Part shown: positions 47,099-55,666 of the stretch, in pieces | How the letters are laid out: each line of letters opens with the position of its first letter | Position numbering within the stretch: the stretch's first letter is position 1 | Assembly: GCA_963823075.1 (NCBI GenBank) | Contig: CAWGKE010000023.1 | Location: forward strand, 2,046,001 to 2,110,000 | DNA: 64,000 nt | Source: UBA4732 sp963823075 | GTDB taxonomy: Bacteria > Planctomycetota > Planctomycetia > Gemmatales > Gemmataceae | Reading direction: 5' to 3' | Notes under the pieces: generated by a model | Databases searched by the model: none | The model's input: the letters and a program-made list of their open reading frames with translations, nothing else | Told to the model about the DNA's origin: nothing | Program-made: the position numbers and the translations under genes

Positions 47099-48010
47099 TC
47101 AATAGTCCGGCACGACCTCGCCGCCGGCCGGCGTCATGAGAGCCTGAATGGTCTGCGCCGACGTGCCGTAGGCGATCAGATGCACCGAGCCGTCGCAGAA
47201 GAGGAAGTTGGCCCCGGCCGCGTGGGCCGAACCCCAGTTCTCGCGGGCCTGGTAGAAGCCGCCCTTCTTGTCGTGCAGCAGACCGTTGCCCTTGCGCGAG
47301 GTGCTGTCGGAGCCGCCGAGGAAGAACGGCTCGTCCCAGTACCAGGAGCCGGTGGAATAGTAGTCGGGGTCCATCGCCTTCTCGCCGGCGAGAAGGGTGT
47401 GGGAGGTCCCGTCGGTGATCCCGCTTATCGAGACGAGGGGCAGGCTGCGGTTGGGCACGACGAGGGCGTTGGCAGCGTAGTCGGTCTTGCCCCAGGTCCA
47501 GCCGCCGCCGTTGTAGATGCCGCGGTCGTCGTCGTGGGCCGGCAGGGCGACGGCCTGGCGGCGGCTGGGGCAGACGTAGACCTTCACCGGATCGGTCCAC
47601 GTGCGGGTGTTGGACATGTTTTGCTGCTCGATATACGGCAGCAGGGCGAAGGCCCACGATCCCGTCTGGTCGGCTCCGGTGCGGTTGGGGTCGCCGACGC
47701 CCCAGTAGAAGGGGTTGGGCAGGACGAGGTCCTTGGTGTAGACGTAGGTGGGCGTGCCGTCCGTGGAGAGGATGGACTGCTTACCGTCCCAGCCGCCGTT
47801 GTTGGGGAAGGCGTTGCGCTGGTCGTGGTACATCTGGAAGGCGAGGCCGATCTGCTTGAGGTTGTTGGCGCACTGGATGCGGTTGGCCGCCTCGCGGACC
47901 TTTTGCACGGCGGGCAGGATCAGGCCGATCAGGATGGCGATGATGGCGATCACGACGAGCAGCTCGATCAGGGTAAGGCCTTCCCGATCGGAGCGACGGA
48001 GAGCGGACAT
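47099..48010 (-). CDS. DUF1559 prepilin-like secreted protein
   Basis: The 303-residue protein starts with a type IV pilin-like signal, GLTLIELLVVIAIIAILIGL, preceded by a basic N-terminus. The DUF1559 signature follows: LPAVQKVREAANRIQCANNL and KQIGLAFQMYHDQ. The C-terminal tail has the H-X9-DG motif region (FLFCDGSVHLIAYG). Planctomycetes carry dozens to hundreds of these pseudopilin-like proteins. ATG 48010 is the start. The role is surface or secretion-related; the exact function is unknown. Confidence 0.95.
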   Translation of the reverse strand: MSALRRSDREGLTLIELLVVIAIIAILIGLILPAVQKVREAANRIQCANNLKQIGLAFQMYHDQRNAFPNNGGWDGKQSILSTDGTPTYVYTKDLVLPNPFYWGVGDPNRTGADQTGSWAFALLPYIEQQNMSNTRTWTDPVKVYVCPSRRQAVALPAHDDDRGIYNGGGWTWGKTDYAANALVVPNRSLPLVSISGITDGTSHTLLAGEKAMDPDYYSTGSWYWDEPFFLGGSDSTSRKGNGLLHDKKGGFYQARENWGSAHAAGANFLFCDGSVHLIAYGTSAQTIQALMTPAGGEVVPDY

Positions 48011-48042
48011 GGTGAACCTCCGCGCCTTGAAAGACCGCGGAT

Positions 48043-49101
48043 TCAAGCGGCCGGCTTGGGTGCCTTCCGGCGAAGGAACCACCACCAGACGCCCGCCGCG
48101 GCGATGCATACGAAGGAAGCGACCACGGCCCACAAGGACCACCAAGGCCGCGTCGCGGGTTCCTGCATCTCTGGTAGACCGAATGCGGGAAGCCGGAAAT
48201 CGGAGTCGGCTGGGGGGCGAGTCTCGTCCACATCGTATTGCATATCAGACGAACTAACATATGTTTGACCCAAGTATTCCGGCTCAGTCGCCTGACTGGT
48301 TGTCGTGTCGGCAATATGCACCGGCAACGGGAAACCACGTGTGCTACTGTCTCTGATCTCGACTATATCCGAGCGGAGTGTACTTAAGGAGTTAGAGTGC
48401 TGGGAATGAACCTCATATCCCCGGAGGCACCACGACTGCTGCGGATCGAGCAGTATCGCGCCGGACTGGATCGGCTCAAACGGAACCTGCTTCATCGAAT
48501 GAGGGTTCTCGAATTCGATGCGGACCAGTTCCGCCCCGTTCTGCTTAACGACGGCGGCGTGTGCAACTCGAAAGTTCGGCTCGCGCACCAAGTCGGCAAG
48601 ACGCGACACCGAAACGGTAGTCAGGATGCCCTGTAGCCCGCTTCCCAAGGCCCCCGCGCTCCGATATTCCTCCGGCAATCGAAAATCTTGGTCTGTGGGC
48701 TTTTTCTTGAAATCCCTGAGTACCCAAGGAGAATCAGGAGACTTACGCTTCAGGATAAAAACATAGTCCGGGTTCGAGCCATAAACGGCGTAATCCAGCC
48801 CTTTGCCCTCCTCAGTGATCTCCACTTGCGACAGGCGGTTGCCAGGTTTCTCCTTGAACAGCCACCGCACTGTGGTGTTTGTGGTTCCCGATTTGATGAC
48901 ACTCGTTACGCGCCCTTGGAGCTGAAACACATGCGAATTCAGCATGTCCCATGCGCGCGGCGCCTCGTCTAGGAATCGCTTCGTCAGTGGGCCGTCGTCA
49001 TCGGCCCTCAAGCCGCCGCTCGGGGCCGTGAAGAGTAACAGGAGCGCGCCGGAGAGGCAAAGCAGCTTCTCTCGCATGATGCGGATGACTGATTGTTGCA
49101 T
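48043..49101 (-). CDS. hypothetical secreted protein with C-terminal membrane anchor
   Basis: The protein has a signal peptide (KLLCLSGALLLLFTAPSGGL) and a C-terminal membrane helix with a basic end (LWAVVASFVCIAAAGVWWWF). About 352 residues lie between ATG 49101 and the stop. The middle (AWDMLNSHVFQLQGRVTSVI, RWLFKEKPGNRLSQVEIT) resembles outer-surface lipoprotein-like beta folds, but I cannot name the family. Base composition is lower in GC than the flanks and codon use is less biased, which may mark it as more recently acquired. It ends 32 bp before the DUF1559 gene, same strand; the LPAFGLPEMQEPATR segment precedes the anchor. Confidence 0.75.
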   Translation of the reverse strand: MQQSVIRIMREKLLCLSGALLLLFTAPSGGLRADDDGPLTKRFLDEAPRAWDMLNSHVFQLQGRVTSVIKSGTTNTTVRWLFKEKPGNRLSQVEITEEGKGLDYAVYGSNPDYVFILKRKSPDSPWVLRDFKKKPTDQDFRLPEEYRSAGALGSGLQGILTTVSVSRLADLVREPNFRVAHAAVVKQNGAELVRIEFENPHSMKQVPFEPIQSGAILLDPQQSWCLRGYEVHSQHSNSLSTLRSDIVEIRDSSTRGFPLPVHIADTTTSQATEPEYLGQTYVSSSDMQYDVDETRPPADSDFRLPAFGLPEMQEPATRPWWSLWAVVASFVCIAAAGVWWWFLRRKAPKPAA

Positions 49102-49312
49102 GGCCACCACCGTTTGGGCAAAATGGGCCGACGACCCTTAGACCTGATCGAAACGCGCCCACGCTATACTGCGGGGGGGAGCGGTTGAATACGTTCCCCA
49201 CGTGAATCACAAGGCGTTTCCAGGAGTGACGCAGGTTGTCAACGCGCCGTCCAGAACTGGTGGATTGAAAACCTGCGCCACGTTTGGAAACGACATCTCA
49301 GCAAGCCCATTT

Positions 49313-49638
49313 CTAGTTGCAACCTGTGTTGCCCATGGTGCAGCGACACACCTTCGTCGATGGCAACATTAGGAGGCATTTGCACCCGCAGGCCGAACAG
49401 TCTTCATTGCCGTTGGCCACGCAGCTGCCCCCCCCGCATCCGTTAACTTGCGGATCCTTGCTGTTGCAGTTCCCATTCCCCTGCCCACAATCGAAACCCG
49501 CGCACGACGGGCGCTGGTTCCTACTGTTTGCGCGAAGGCCCGGCCTTGGCTGGGTGGTGCCAGCACCGCACCGACCACCAGTAGGGCGACGGCCAGCGAG
49601 GTCAGGAACCACGGGACTCCTTTAGCCGCCTTTTTCAT
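49313..49638 (-). CDS. small secreted cysteine-rich protein, one apparent frameshift
   Basis: ATG 49638 has an excellent AGGAGGT site. A signal peptide (FLTSLAVALLVVGAVLAPPS) is followed by GRAFAQ. After a break near 49530-49540 the coding text continues NSRNQRPSCAGFDCGQGNGN and then a cysteine cluster: CGGGSCVANGNEDCSACGCK, CLL and CRCTMGNTGC. There are 12 cysteines in about 55 residues, which must form disulfides outside the cytoplasm. It lies 71 bp downstream of the MauE/DUF1573 gene on the same strand. Several such small Cys-rich proteins are known from planctomycetes with no function. Confidence 0.65.
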
Positions 49639-49709
49639 GTTGCACCTCCTGCAGCAATGGGCGACGTTCATAATGACCTGCCCGCCGGGCGGGGCCGGCG
49701 TGAAGGCCG

Positions 49710-50603
49710 TTACGGCCCGGTTTTGCTTACCAGCCGTCCTCTGACTTCGCCGAATATCCGCGGCTGCGACGCGTCGTCCGTGAACAAGGCAAAAGCGTGT
49801 TGTAGCACCTTCGGCGAACCCCGAAACGTCACACGGATCGTGATCGACTGATCGCTGTGCGGTGCAACGACGACCGGCAGGTCGTCCCATGCGACGCAGG
49901 AGCAATCCGCTGTCCCGCCAATCACCCGAACAGGCTGGTCCGAATGGTTCGCGAGTCGGACGACGGTAGAGCGCGTGTCTGGGTCATGGACGTCACCCAT
50001 GTCAACCAGCGGCGGTTCGACCGTGATCAACTCTCCCCGGAAGCGAAGAATCGCTTCGCGCGGGGAACCGTAAGCCCATGTCAGAACGCCCGCCGCCCCG
50101 GCCAGGATGGCAACCGCGCCAGCGGCCGTCAGCAGGATTCGCCGCGTAACGGCCGGATCGAATCGCCACACCTGCGTCGGCCGAAAGAGGACGAGCGCCG
50201 CCACGGCCGCGACATCCAGCCCGAAGGCGTACCAGGGGCTGACGGGCAGCTTCGCGCCAAAGCAGCCGCAGGACGGCTGACCCACTAGACCCAAGTAGAA
50301 GCTCGTCCCGCTCAGGAGAAGGAACCAGAGCAGCGCCGACCACCACAACGCCCGCGGCCACAGGCCGACGAGCAGCCACAGGCCAAGCAACGCTTCCACT
50401 TCGACCGCCGCCATTCGCCAGAACGGGTCGTACAGCAAGGCCAGGGAACTGCCCAGGCCGGAATCGTCGCCCCATGAAAGCAGCTTCAGGCCAGAGGCGC
50501 TGAGCAAGATCACGCCGAGTGTGACGCGCACGACCGTCAGCCCGGTCGCGCGCGACGGCGAGGCCTTCGTTTCGGCGGCGGGCCTGAGCGAAATGTCTGC
50601 CAC
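49710..50603 (-). CDS. MauE/DoxX-like membrane protein fused to a DUF1573 domain
   Basis: The start is set at GTG 50603 because GGGAGGGAGG lies just upstream; this gives 297 residues. Residues about 20-160 form four membrane helices of the DoxX/MauE type (TVVRVTLGVILLSASGLKLL) with the MauE-like motif QPSCGCFGAKLPVS. A further helix leads to a periplasmic DUF1573 immunoglobulin-like domain: PPLVDMGDVHDPDTRSTVVR, GGTADCSCVAWDD. MauE supports disulfide formation in a partner protein; the Cys-rich gene 71 bp downstream is a natural candidate partner. DUF1573 domains are extracellular adhesion- or assembly-like modules. Confidence 0.85.
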   Translation of the reverse strand: MADISLRPAAETKASPSRATGLTVVRVTLGVILLSASGLKLLSWGDDSGLGSSLALLYDPFWRMAAVEVEALLGLWLLVGLWPRALWWSALLWFLLLSGTSFYLGLVGQPSCGCFGAKLPVSPWYAFGLDVAAVAALVLFRPTQVWRFDPAVTRRILLTAAGAVAILAGAAGVLTWAYGSPREAILRFRGELITVEPPLVDMGDVHDPDTRSTVVRLANHSDQPVRVIGGTADCSCVAWDDLPVVVAPHSDQSITIRVTFRGSPKVLQHAFALFTDDASQPRIFGEVRGRLVSKTGP

Positions 50604-50649
50604 GCTCGACCTCCCTCCCTGCCGAGCTTCGACGAAGGGGAAAAGAGTA

Positions 50650-50680
50650 GTTAACCCCCCCCCATTATCTATTATTCGCT
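50650..50680 (-). promoter_or_regulatory. AT-rich putative promoter with nine-C/G run
   Basis: On the minus strand, TAGATAAT (rc of 50665-50672) is a -10-like box in the only AT-rich patch upstream of the GTG at 50603. A run of nine G (50655-50663 as C) lies just downstream of it. Run length could vary and affect expression. The -35 box is not clear. Confidence 0.4.
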
Positions 50681-50829
50681 TAAGAAACCGACCCATTCAA
50701 TCGGGATTATAACGCGCCTCCACCGCGTTTCAAGCTCCAAAAGCGAAGAAACCGAAAAAATCGGTTCGGCCGGCTCGCATTCGTCCGGCCCGCTCCGCGC
50801 GCCGCAATCCCTCCATCTAAGCCGAGATG

Positions 50830-52649
50830 TCAGCCTCCAACTGGCAGGGCCGGCTGCAGCATCTGCATACAATCTTCCTGCGTAATATGGTAAATATAGA
50901 TCGACCAGCCGGCGCGGGCCACCGGGCGGAAGCGCAGAAAATAGGAGAAGGCCCTGAGCGGGAACTGCCTCGCGCCCCCATGACCATCCGGCGCCGCATA
51001 CCGGTAACCCCGCAGCAACGTGACGCTCACGGCGTACCAACCCGGCCGGGGGCCAAGTTCCTCCGCGGCCAGGCTGGAATCCTCCTCGGAACCCGTCGGC
51101 CCCGGCGGCGGCAGCGTGAATTCAATGCCGGCCACGCGCGGGTCGAAGCACCCGAAATACGCCAGCCTCAGCGGCCGCGCCTCGGGGTGATCCTTCAGCC
51201 AGTCGCGCAGGAACAAGAGGTCCTGGCCCCAGTCGATGTTGCTGTCCACCAGATGGTTGTGACCGCCGGCCGGGCCGCCGGCCGCTTCGTTGAAATACGA
51301 CAGGCTGTGCGGGTACACCCACAGGCTGCTCGCCACGGCCCAGGCCGCGGCCCCGCCGACCAGCACAGCCGTCCAGCGCACCTTGCGCTCGAACGCCCGC
51401 GCCGCCTTGCTCATCCAAACGAAGGCGAACGGAAAGATCGGTAAGACGTAGCGCAAATGGTGGTTGAACCCCGTCTCGGCGCTCACCAGCGTCAGCACCG
51501 CCGCCGCCGACGCCAGCACCGTCAGCTCGTCCCGCCAGGACGCCGCGTAGCCGCGCCGGGTCAAGCCCAACACGGCCGCCAGCAGGGCCAAGGCCCAGAC
51601 GCCCAGCGGGACCTTCACCGCCAGGCCGTACAGGTAGTAATACCACCAGCCTTCCTTCCGCCACTCCCCCCGCAGATAGGAATAGTAGTGTGACTCGAAA
51701 TCGCGCTTCTGCACGTCGATGCCGAGCAGGTAGTTCCGCGGGACCGGGACGGGGACCGACGCCAGCCAGGTTCCGGCGAAGCGGTTGCTGCTGCCGGGAA
51801 TCCCTTCCAGCTGCGGGCCGCCGAGGGTTTCGCTCACGAACCGGAAATCGCCCAGTCTCTCGAAGCAGCCCTCGAAGCCGTAGCCCATGTTGAGCAGGTA
51901 CAGGCCGAGCAGGAGCGTCGTTGCCAGCTGAAGGCCGCGTCGCAGCCAAGGTCGGCCCGCATCAGGGGACTTACGCCCCCCGCTCGCCTGCCAAAGAAGC
52001 CATAATGCCGGCCACAGCGCGAAGAGGATAATCCAAGTCGTTTTCGTCAGCAGCGCCAGCCCCAACGCCACGCCGGCGCCGAGGGCGAGCATCCAGCCAG
52101 GACGTTTCAGCCACTTCCAGAAGATATAGGCTGCCGTCAGGCCGAAGGCCGTCGCCCCCGTGTCCGGCGTAATCATCTGCGCGTTGGCCAAGATGTTCGG
52201 CTCGAAGCACCACAGTGTCAGCGCCAGCAGGCCGGGCCAGTCGCCGTACAGCTCCCGCGCCCACCGATAACACACATAGCCGCCCAGCAGGTTGAACGGG
52301 ATGCAGGCCCACCGCGCCCAGGTGAAGAACCAGAACGAGCGCTCGCCGTTGGCCGTGATGAGGTCGCGGCCGATGGGGAACTCCGACCGCGCCCCGGCGC
52401 GTCGGAGTATTGCGACCAGTCGGTCTTCGGCTGCACGAACAGCACCGGGACGACCGCGATCATGCGGACCAGCGGCGGGTTGACGTGGTAGAGGTCGAAG
52501 CGGCCCAGCTGCCAGTGGCTCAGGCCCGCCGCCAGGTGGCCCACCTCGTCGATGGAGGGGCTGTGGATGGCGGCGCCGTAAGCCAACAGGCCGGCGTGAA
52601 TCGCCAGCAGGGCCGGCAGGAGCAATCGCCGAATCACGGTTGTCCGCAT
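50830..52649 (-). CDS. membrane glycosyltransferase (ArnT/GT39-like), one apparent frameshift
   Basis: ATG 52649 begins MRTTVIRRLLLPALLAIHAG with the first membrane helix. IDEVGHLAAGLSHWQLGRFD and LYHVNPPLVRMIAVVP follow, a loop with the acidic residues typical of GT-C enzymes. After a break near 52400 the frame continues EFPIGRDLITANGERSFWFF, then membrane helices such as LALGAGVALGLALLTKTTWI, and ends at TGA 50830. There are about 605 residues with ten or more helices. Such enzymes use a polyprenyl-phosphate sugar and transfer it outside the membrane. It stands alone; the opposite strand downstream is unrelated. Confidence 0.85.
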
Positions 52650-53031
52650 AGGAGCATCCTATAGGAAGCGGGTCGAAAACCAGCGCGCCGCCGGCGCCGT
52701 CTTCCCGATCCGCCCGATCGGCCCGTTCCACCTCTTCCGGCCGGAAGCCGGGCGCAGCTTGCGCGTCGCGCCGGCTGCGCCGGCGCTCCGGCCCGGCAAA
52801 CGGCGTCCCGGTCGTTGCTCGCCTCGTTCCCCCGTCGTATAGTTGAAGGACGCCGTTCCTTCTGTTATGAAGGGATGGCAATCCCGCGCGGGCGCAGTAC
52901 CATGTATTAGCAGCGCGGCGAGCGTCCGCCCTTTTGTCTCTCGATCCGGCGCCCCTCTCCCTCAGCGCCGGCGCGGGCGGCGGCGCCGGGCGTCCCGTCC
53001 TGGCGATTCGTCAAACGAACGAGGTGGCCCC
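52650..53031. other. intergenic region upstream of the PP2C gene
   Basis: 382 nt between divergent starts. It holds two GC-rich palindromic stretches (GCGCCGGCGC-like text near 52690 and 52960-53000), an ATG-containing mildly AT-rich patch (52838-52910) that may carry the promoters, and the GAGGTGG ribosome-binding site at 53021. No gene is supported. Confidence 0.5.
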
Positions 53032-53796
53032 ATGGCCCTGGCCTTGAATATCGGCAAATGCAGCTTGCTGGGGAACTACCGCGAGAACAACGAAGATTCC
53101 ATCGACGTCAAGCAGTTCCCCGACATGACGGTCTGTCTCGTGGCCGACGGCATGGGCGGCCAGGCGGCCGGCGAAGTGGCCAGCAAGCGGGCCGTCGAGA
53201 TCGTGCCGCGCGAGCTGAAAAAGCACCTCGGGCCGTCCGTCTCCGGCGACGACACCAAGGCCGTCATCCGCCGCGCCATCGTCCAGGCCAACGAAGAAAT
53301 CATGGCCATGGCCGCCCTCGACCGCGAACTCAAGAACATGGGCACCACCATCGTCTTGACGCTGTGGCGCAAGGGCAGCAACCAGATGTACGTGGCCGGC
53401 ATGGGCGACAGCCGCGTCTACCTGCTCCGCAAGGGCAAGATCGAACAGCTGACCGTCGATCACTCCATCGCCCAGGCGCTGGTGGAGGCCAAGACGATCT
53501 CGGCCGCCGAGGCGCGCGTTCACCGCTACCGCAACGTGCTATGGAAATACCTCGGCTCGGCGGAGGTCGGCGAGGGGCCGGAGGTCAAGCTGGCGCCGTT
53601 GCAGGCCGGCGACCGCTTCCTGCTCTGCACGGACGGCCTCAGCGGCGTCGTCTCCGACGAGCAGCTGGCGAATTTCATCAAGGAGAAGCCGGACGTGCAG
53701 GAGTGCGCCGACGGCCTGGGCCAGCTGGCCCTGGACCAGGGATCGCGCGACAACGTCTCCTGCGTCGTCGTCGAAGTGACTGAAAGCAAGATGTGA
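53032..53796 (+). CDS. PP2C-family Ser/Thr protein phosphatase (PrpC/Stp-like)
   Basis: The 254-residue protein has the bacterial PP2C motifs in order: GNYRENNEDSIDVK (motif 1), CLVADGMGGQAAGEVAS (metal site DGMGG), MGDSRVYLLRKGKIEQLTVD, LCTDGLSGVVSDEQL and DQGSRDNVSCVVVEV (last metal Asp in RDN). It dephosphorylates targets of Hanks-type kinases, such as the kinase at 55.7 kb in this window. ATG 53032 follows GAGGTGG. A strong inverted repeat follows the stop. The frame is intact. Confidence 0.95.
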   Translation: MALALNIGKCSLLGNYRENNEDSIDVKQFPDMTVCLVADGMGGQAAGEVASKRAVEIVPRELKKHLGPSVSGDDTKAVIRRAIVQANEEIMAMAALDRELKNMGTTIVLTLWRKGSNQMYVAGMGDSRVYLLRKGKIEQLTVDHSIAQALVEAKTISAAEARVHRYRNVLWKYLGSAEVGEGPEVKLAPLQAGDRFLLCTDGLSGVVSDEQLANFIKEKPDVQECADGLGQLALDQGSRDNVSCVVVEVTESKM

Positions 53797-53799
53797 AAC

Positions 53800-53868
53800 G
53801 GGCGAGCGGCGCGGCGTCAGCCCGCCGGTGGAAGGTTCACCGGCGGGCTGAAGCCCGCGCCGCTCGCC
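53800..53868. terminator. long imperfect palindrome between convergent genes
   Basis: Arms 53801-53830 and 53838-53868 (GGCGAGCGGCGCGG and TCAGCCCGCCGGTG with their complements) flank a 7-nt loop. It sits between the convergent ends of the PP2C and TIGR03067 genes. It shares the GGCGAG end sequence with family B elements. Confidence 0.8.
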
Positions 53869-53881
53869 TTGTTCGCGCCTC

Positions 53882-54331
53882 TCATTTCTCCCGCCGCAGC
53901 ACCATCAGCACGATGCGGGAGTTCTCCGCCGACGCGAACTCGGCCGGCCGTTCCTTGCCGAGGACCTTGGCGCAAATCCTGATCTCATCGTCGCCGTTCC
54001 ATTCGTAGATGCCTTCGATCTCGGCCCCCTTCTCGCTGCCCTCGCCGATCTGGAAGTCGATCAACCGCGGTTTGGCGGTCGCGTCCAGCTTCAGCGTCGC
54101 CTTGCCGTACTCCTTGGCGACTTCGTCTTCGCCCTTGACGGCCCACACGTCGCCCTTGATCTCGAAGCGGAGCTTGGAGACGATGTCGGCCGGCACTTCG
54201 CCGCCGTCGAAGGTGATGGTGGAGATGGTCCAGGCGCCCTGGAGCTTTTCGAGGTCTTTTTTGGAGTCGTCCTTGGGGGCGTCGGCCGCGGCCAGCGCGA
54301 GCGCCGCGGCGAGGAGCGAATGCAGGATCAT
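53882..54331 (-). CDS. secreted TIGR03067-domain protein
   Basis: The 149-residue protein has a short signal peptide (SLLAAALALAAADAP), then KKDLEKLQGAWTISTITFDG, the usual opening of the planctomycete TIGR03067 domain (LQGTW...). LRFEIKGDVWAVKGEDEVAK and LIDFQIGEGSEKGAEIEGIY (typical PKxID...G...Y pattern) follow, and ERPAEF ends it. These lipocalin-like proteins of unknown function are abundant in Gemmata and relatives. ATG 54331 is the start. The frame is intact. Confidence 0.92.
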   Translation of the reverse strand: MILHSLLAAALALAAADAPKDDSKKDLEKLQGAWTISTITFDGGEVPADIVSKLRFEIKGDVWAVKGEDEVAKEYGKATLKLDATAKPRLIDFQIGEGSEKGAEIEGIYEWNGDDEIRICAKVLGKERPAEFASAENSRIVLMVLRREK

Positions 54332-54432
54332 GAAAGCGTCTCCGGAACGGGGCGAGGGACGCGGGATAGTGTATCCGGCGGCGGGAGGCGGCTTCAAGGG
54401 GCGACCCGATCCGCGATCACGGAGTTTCGTCA

Positions 54433-54477
54433 ACGACCGCCGGCCGACGGATACGGTCCCCGTCGGCCGGCGGTCGT
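54433..54477. terminator. 18-bp perfect hairpin
   Basis: Arms 54433-54450 and 54460-54477 (ACGACCGCCGGCCGACGG and its complement) with a 9-nt loop lie 28 bp after the stop of the small Cys-containing gene on the minus strand, as a terminator would. Confidence 0.75.
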
Positions 54478-54504
54478 CGCAACGATCACGGCTGGCAGGC
54501 GCCG

Positions 54505-54768
54505 TTATTTCTGCGCGACGACTCGGGCATTCCCGCTTTGCGCGTTGTACCAGTCCATGGCCTGGCCGTAGTCGTTGCACACGTAGACGGTGTACCAGCA
54601 GCCGTTGTAGCACTTCTGGCAGAGGTACTTGGTGCAGTAGTCGCCGCCCATTGCCGCCGCCCGGTCATGCAGCGTCCCCGCCTTCGCCGCGGGCGACGCC
54701 ATCGAGAGGCCGGTCATCGATCCCAGAAAAACTCCGCCGGCCAGCATCAGCTTCCAACACATTCGCAT
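54505..54768 (-). CDS. small secreted protein with cysteine-aromatic C-terminus
   Basis: The 87-residue protein begins MRMCWKLMLAGGVFLGSMTG, a signal peptide cleaved near SPAAKA. It has five cysteines in a short aromatic-rich segment: YCTKYLCQKCYNGCWYTVYV and CNDYGQAMDWYNAQSGNAR. ATG 54768 has GGAGTTGCGACC upstream. The promoter region is shared, in the opposite direction, with the ECF sigma factor. No family is recognised. Disulfide-stabilised extracellular peptide is the natural inference. Confidence 0.65.
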   Translation of the reverse strand: MRMCWKLMLAGGVFLGSMTGLSMASPAAKAGTLHDRAAAMGGDYCTKYLCQKCYNGCWYTVYVCNDYGQAMDWYNAQSGNARVVAQK

Positions 54769-55053
54769 GGTCGCAACTCCTTCGTCGGCTCGGTATGCCC
54801 GGACCCTATCCGGTGCGAACGGGGAGCCGTCCCGTCGCAAGGATCGCCGTCCTACTTGTGGAGATTGGTTGGCCCAAGGCCGACCGTCGGCCTCGGGTTC
54901 TCCGAGATAGGTCCGCGTCCCGCACCAGGGGAACGCCCGTCGGCCGCGAAAACCTGACACGAAAAATTGCCGCCGGAATGTCTTTGGCGCCCCTCGCCGG
55001 GCGCCGGTACAATCGCGGGGTCGGTTCCCTGTCTTACCCGGAGGCGTCCGCCC

Positions 55054-55666
55054 ATGTCGTCCGACGGTTCCGTCACTCGCTGGATCGACCTGCTCAAAGG
55101 CGGCGAACGCGACGCCGTCCAGCCCCTTTGGGAGCGCTACTTTCGCCGGCTGGTGGGCCTGGCCCGCGCCAGACTCCGGGCGCCCGCGCGGCCCCGCCGA
55201 CGAGGAGGACGTCGCCCTCAGCGCCTTCAACAGCTTTTTCGGCGGCGTCGCCAAGGGGCGCTTCCCGCGCCTCGACGACCGGAACGACCTGTGGCGCATC
55301 CTGCTGGTGCTGACCGCTCGGAAGGCCGCCCACCAAAAGCGGGGCGAGTTGGCCGCCAAGCGCGGCGCAGGCCGGGTCCGCCCCGAGTCCGACCTGCCGG
55401 GGGCCGACGCCGAGGACGCCGAGGGGGTGCTGGCGCGGGCGATTGGCTCGGAGCCGACGCCGGAGTTCGCCGCCCAGGTGGCCGAGGAATCCCGCCGCCT
55501 GTTCGCCAAGCTCGGCAGCGACGTGCTGCGTTCGGTCGCCCAGAGCAAGCTGGAGGGCTGCACCGTCGAGGAGATTGCGGCGAAAATCGGCTGCATGCCG
55601 CGCACGGTGAATCGCAAGCTCGCGGAGATTCGCGATCTCTGGCGTGAGGAGGTTTCGCCGCCATGA
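55054..55666 (+). CDS. ECF-type RNA polymerase sigma factor, one apparent frameshift
   Basis: The protein starts MSSDGSVTRWIDLLKGGERD, followed by region 2 text AVQPLWERYFRRLVGLARAR. A shift near 55188 joins it to GPADEEDVALSAFNSFFGGV, the core of region 2 as seen in planctomycete ECF sigma factors. Region 4 is at the end: LEGCTVEEIAAKIGCMPRTV, NRKLAEIRDLWREE, a helix-turn-helix. There are about 203 residues. Its TGA overlaps the kinase ATG (55663), so the two are co-translated. The kinase is likely to regulate the sigma factor. Confidence 0.88.
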
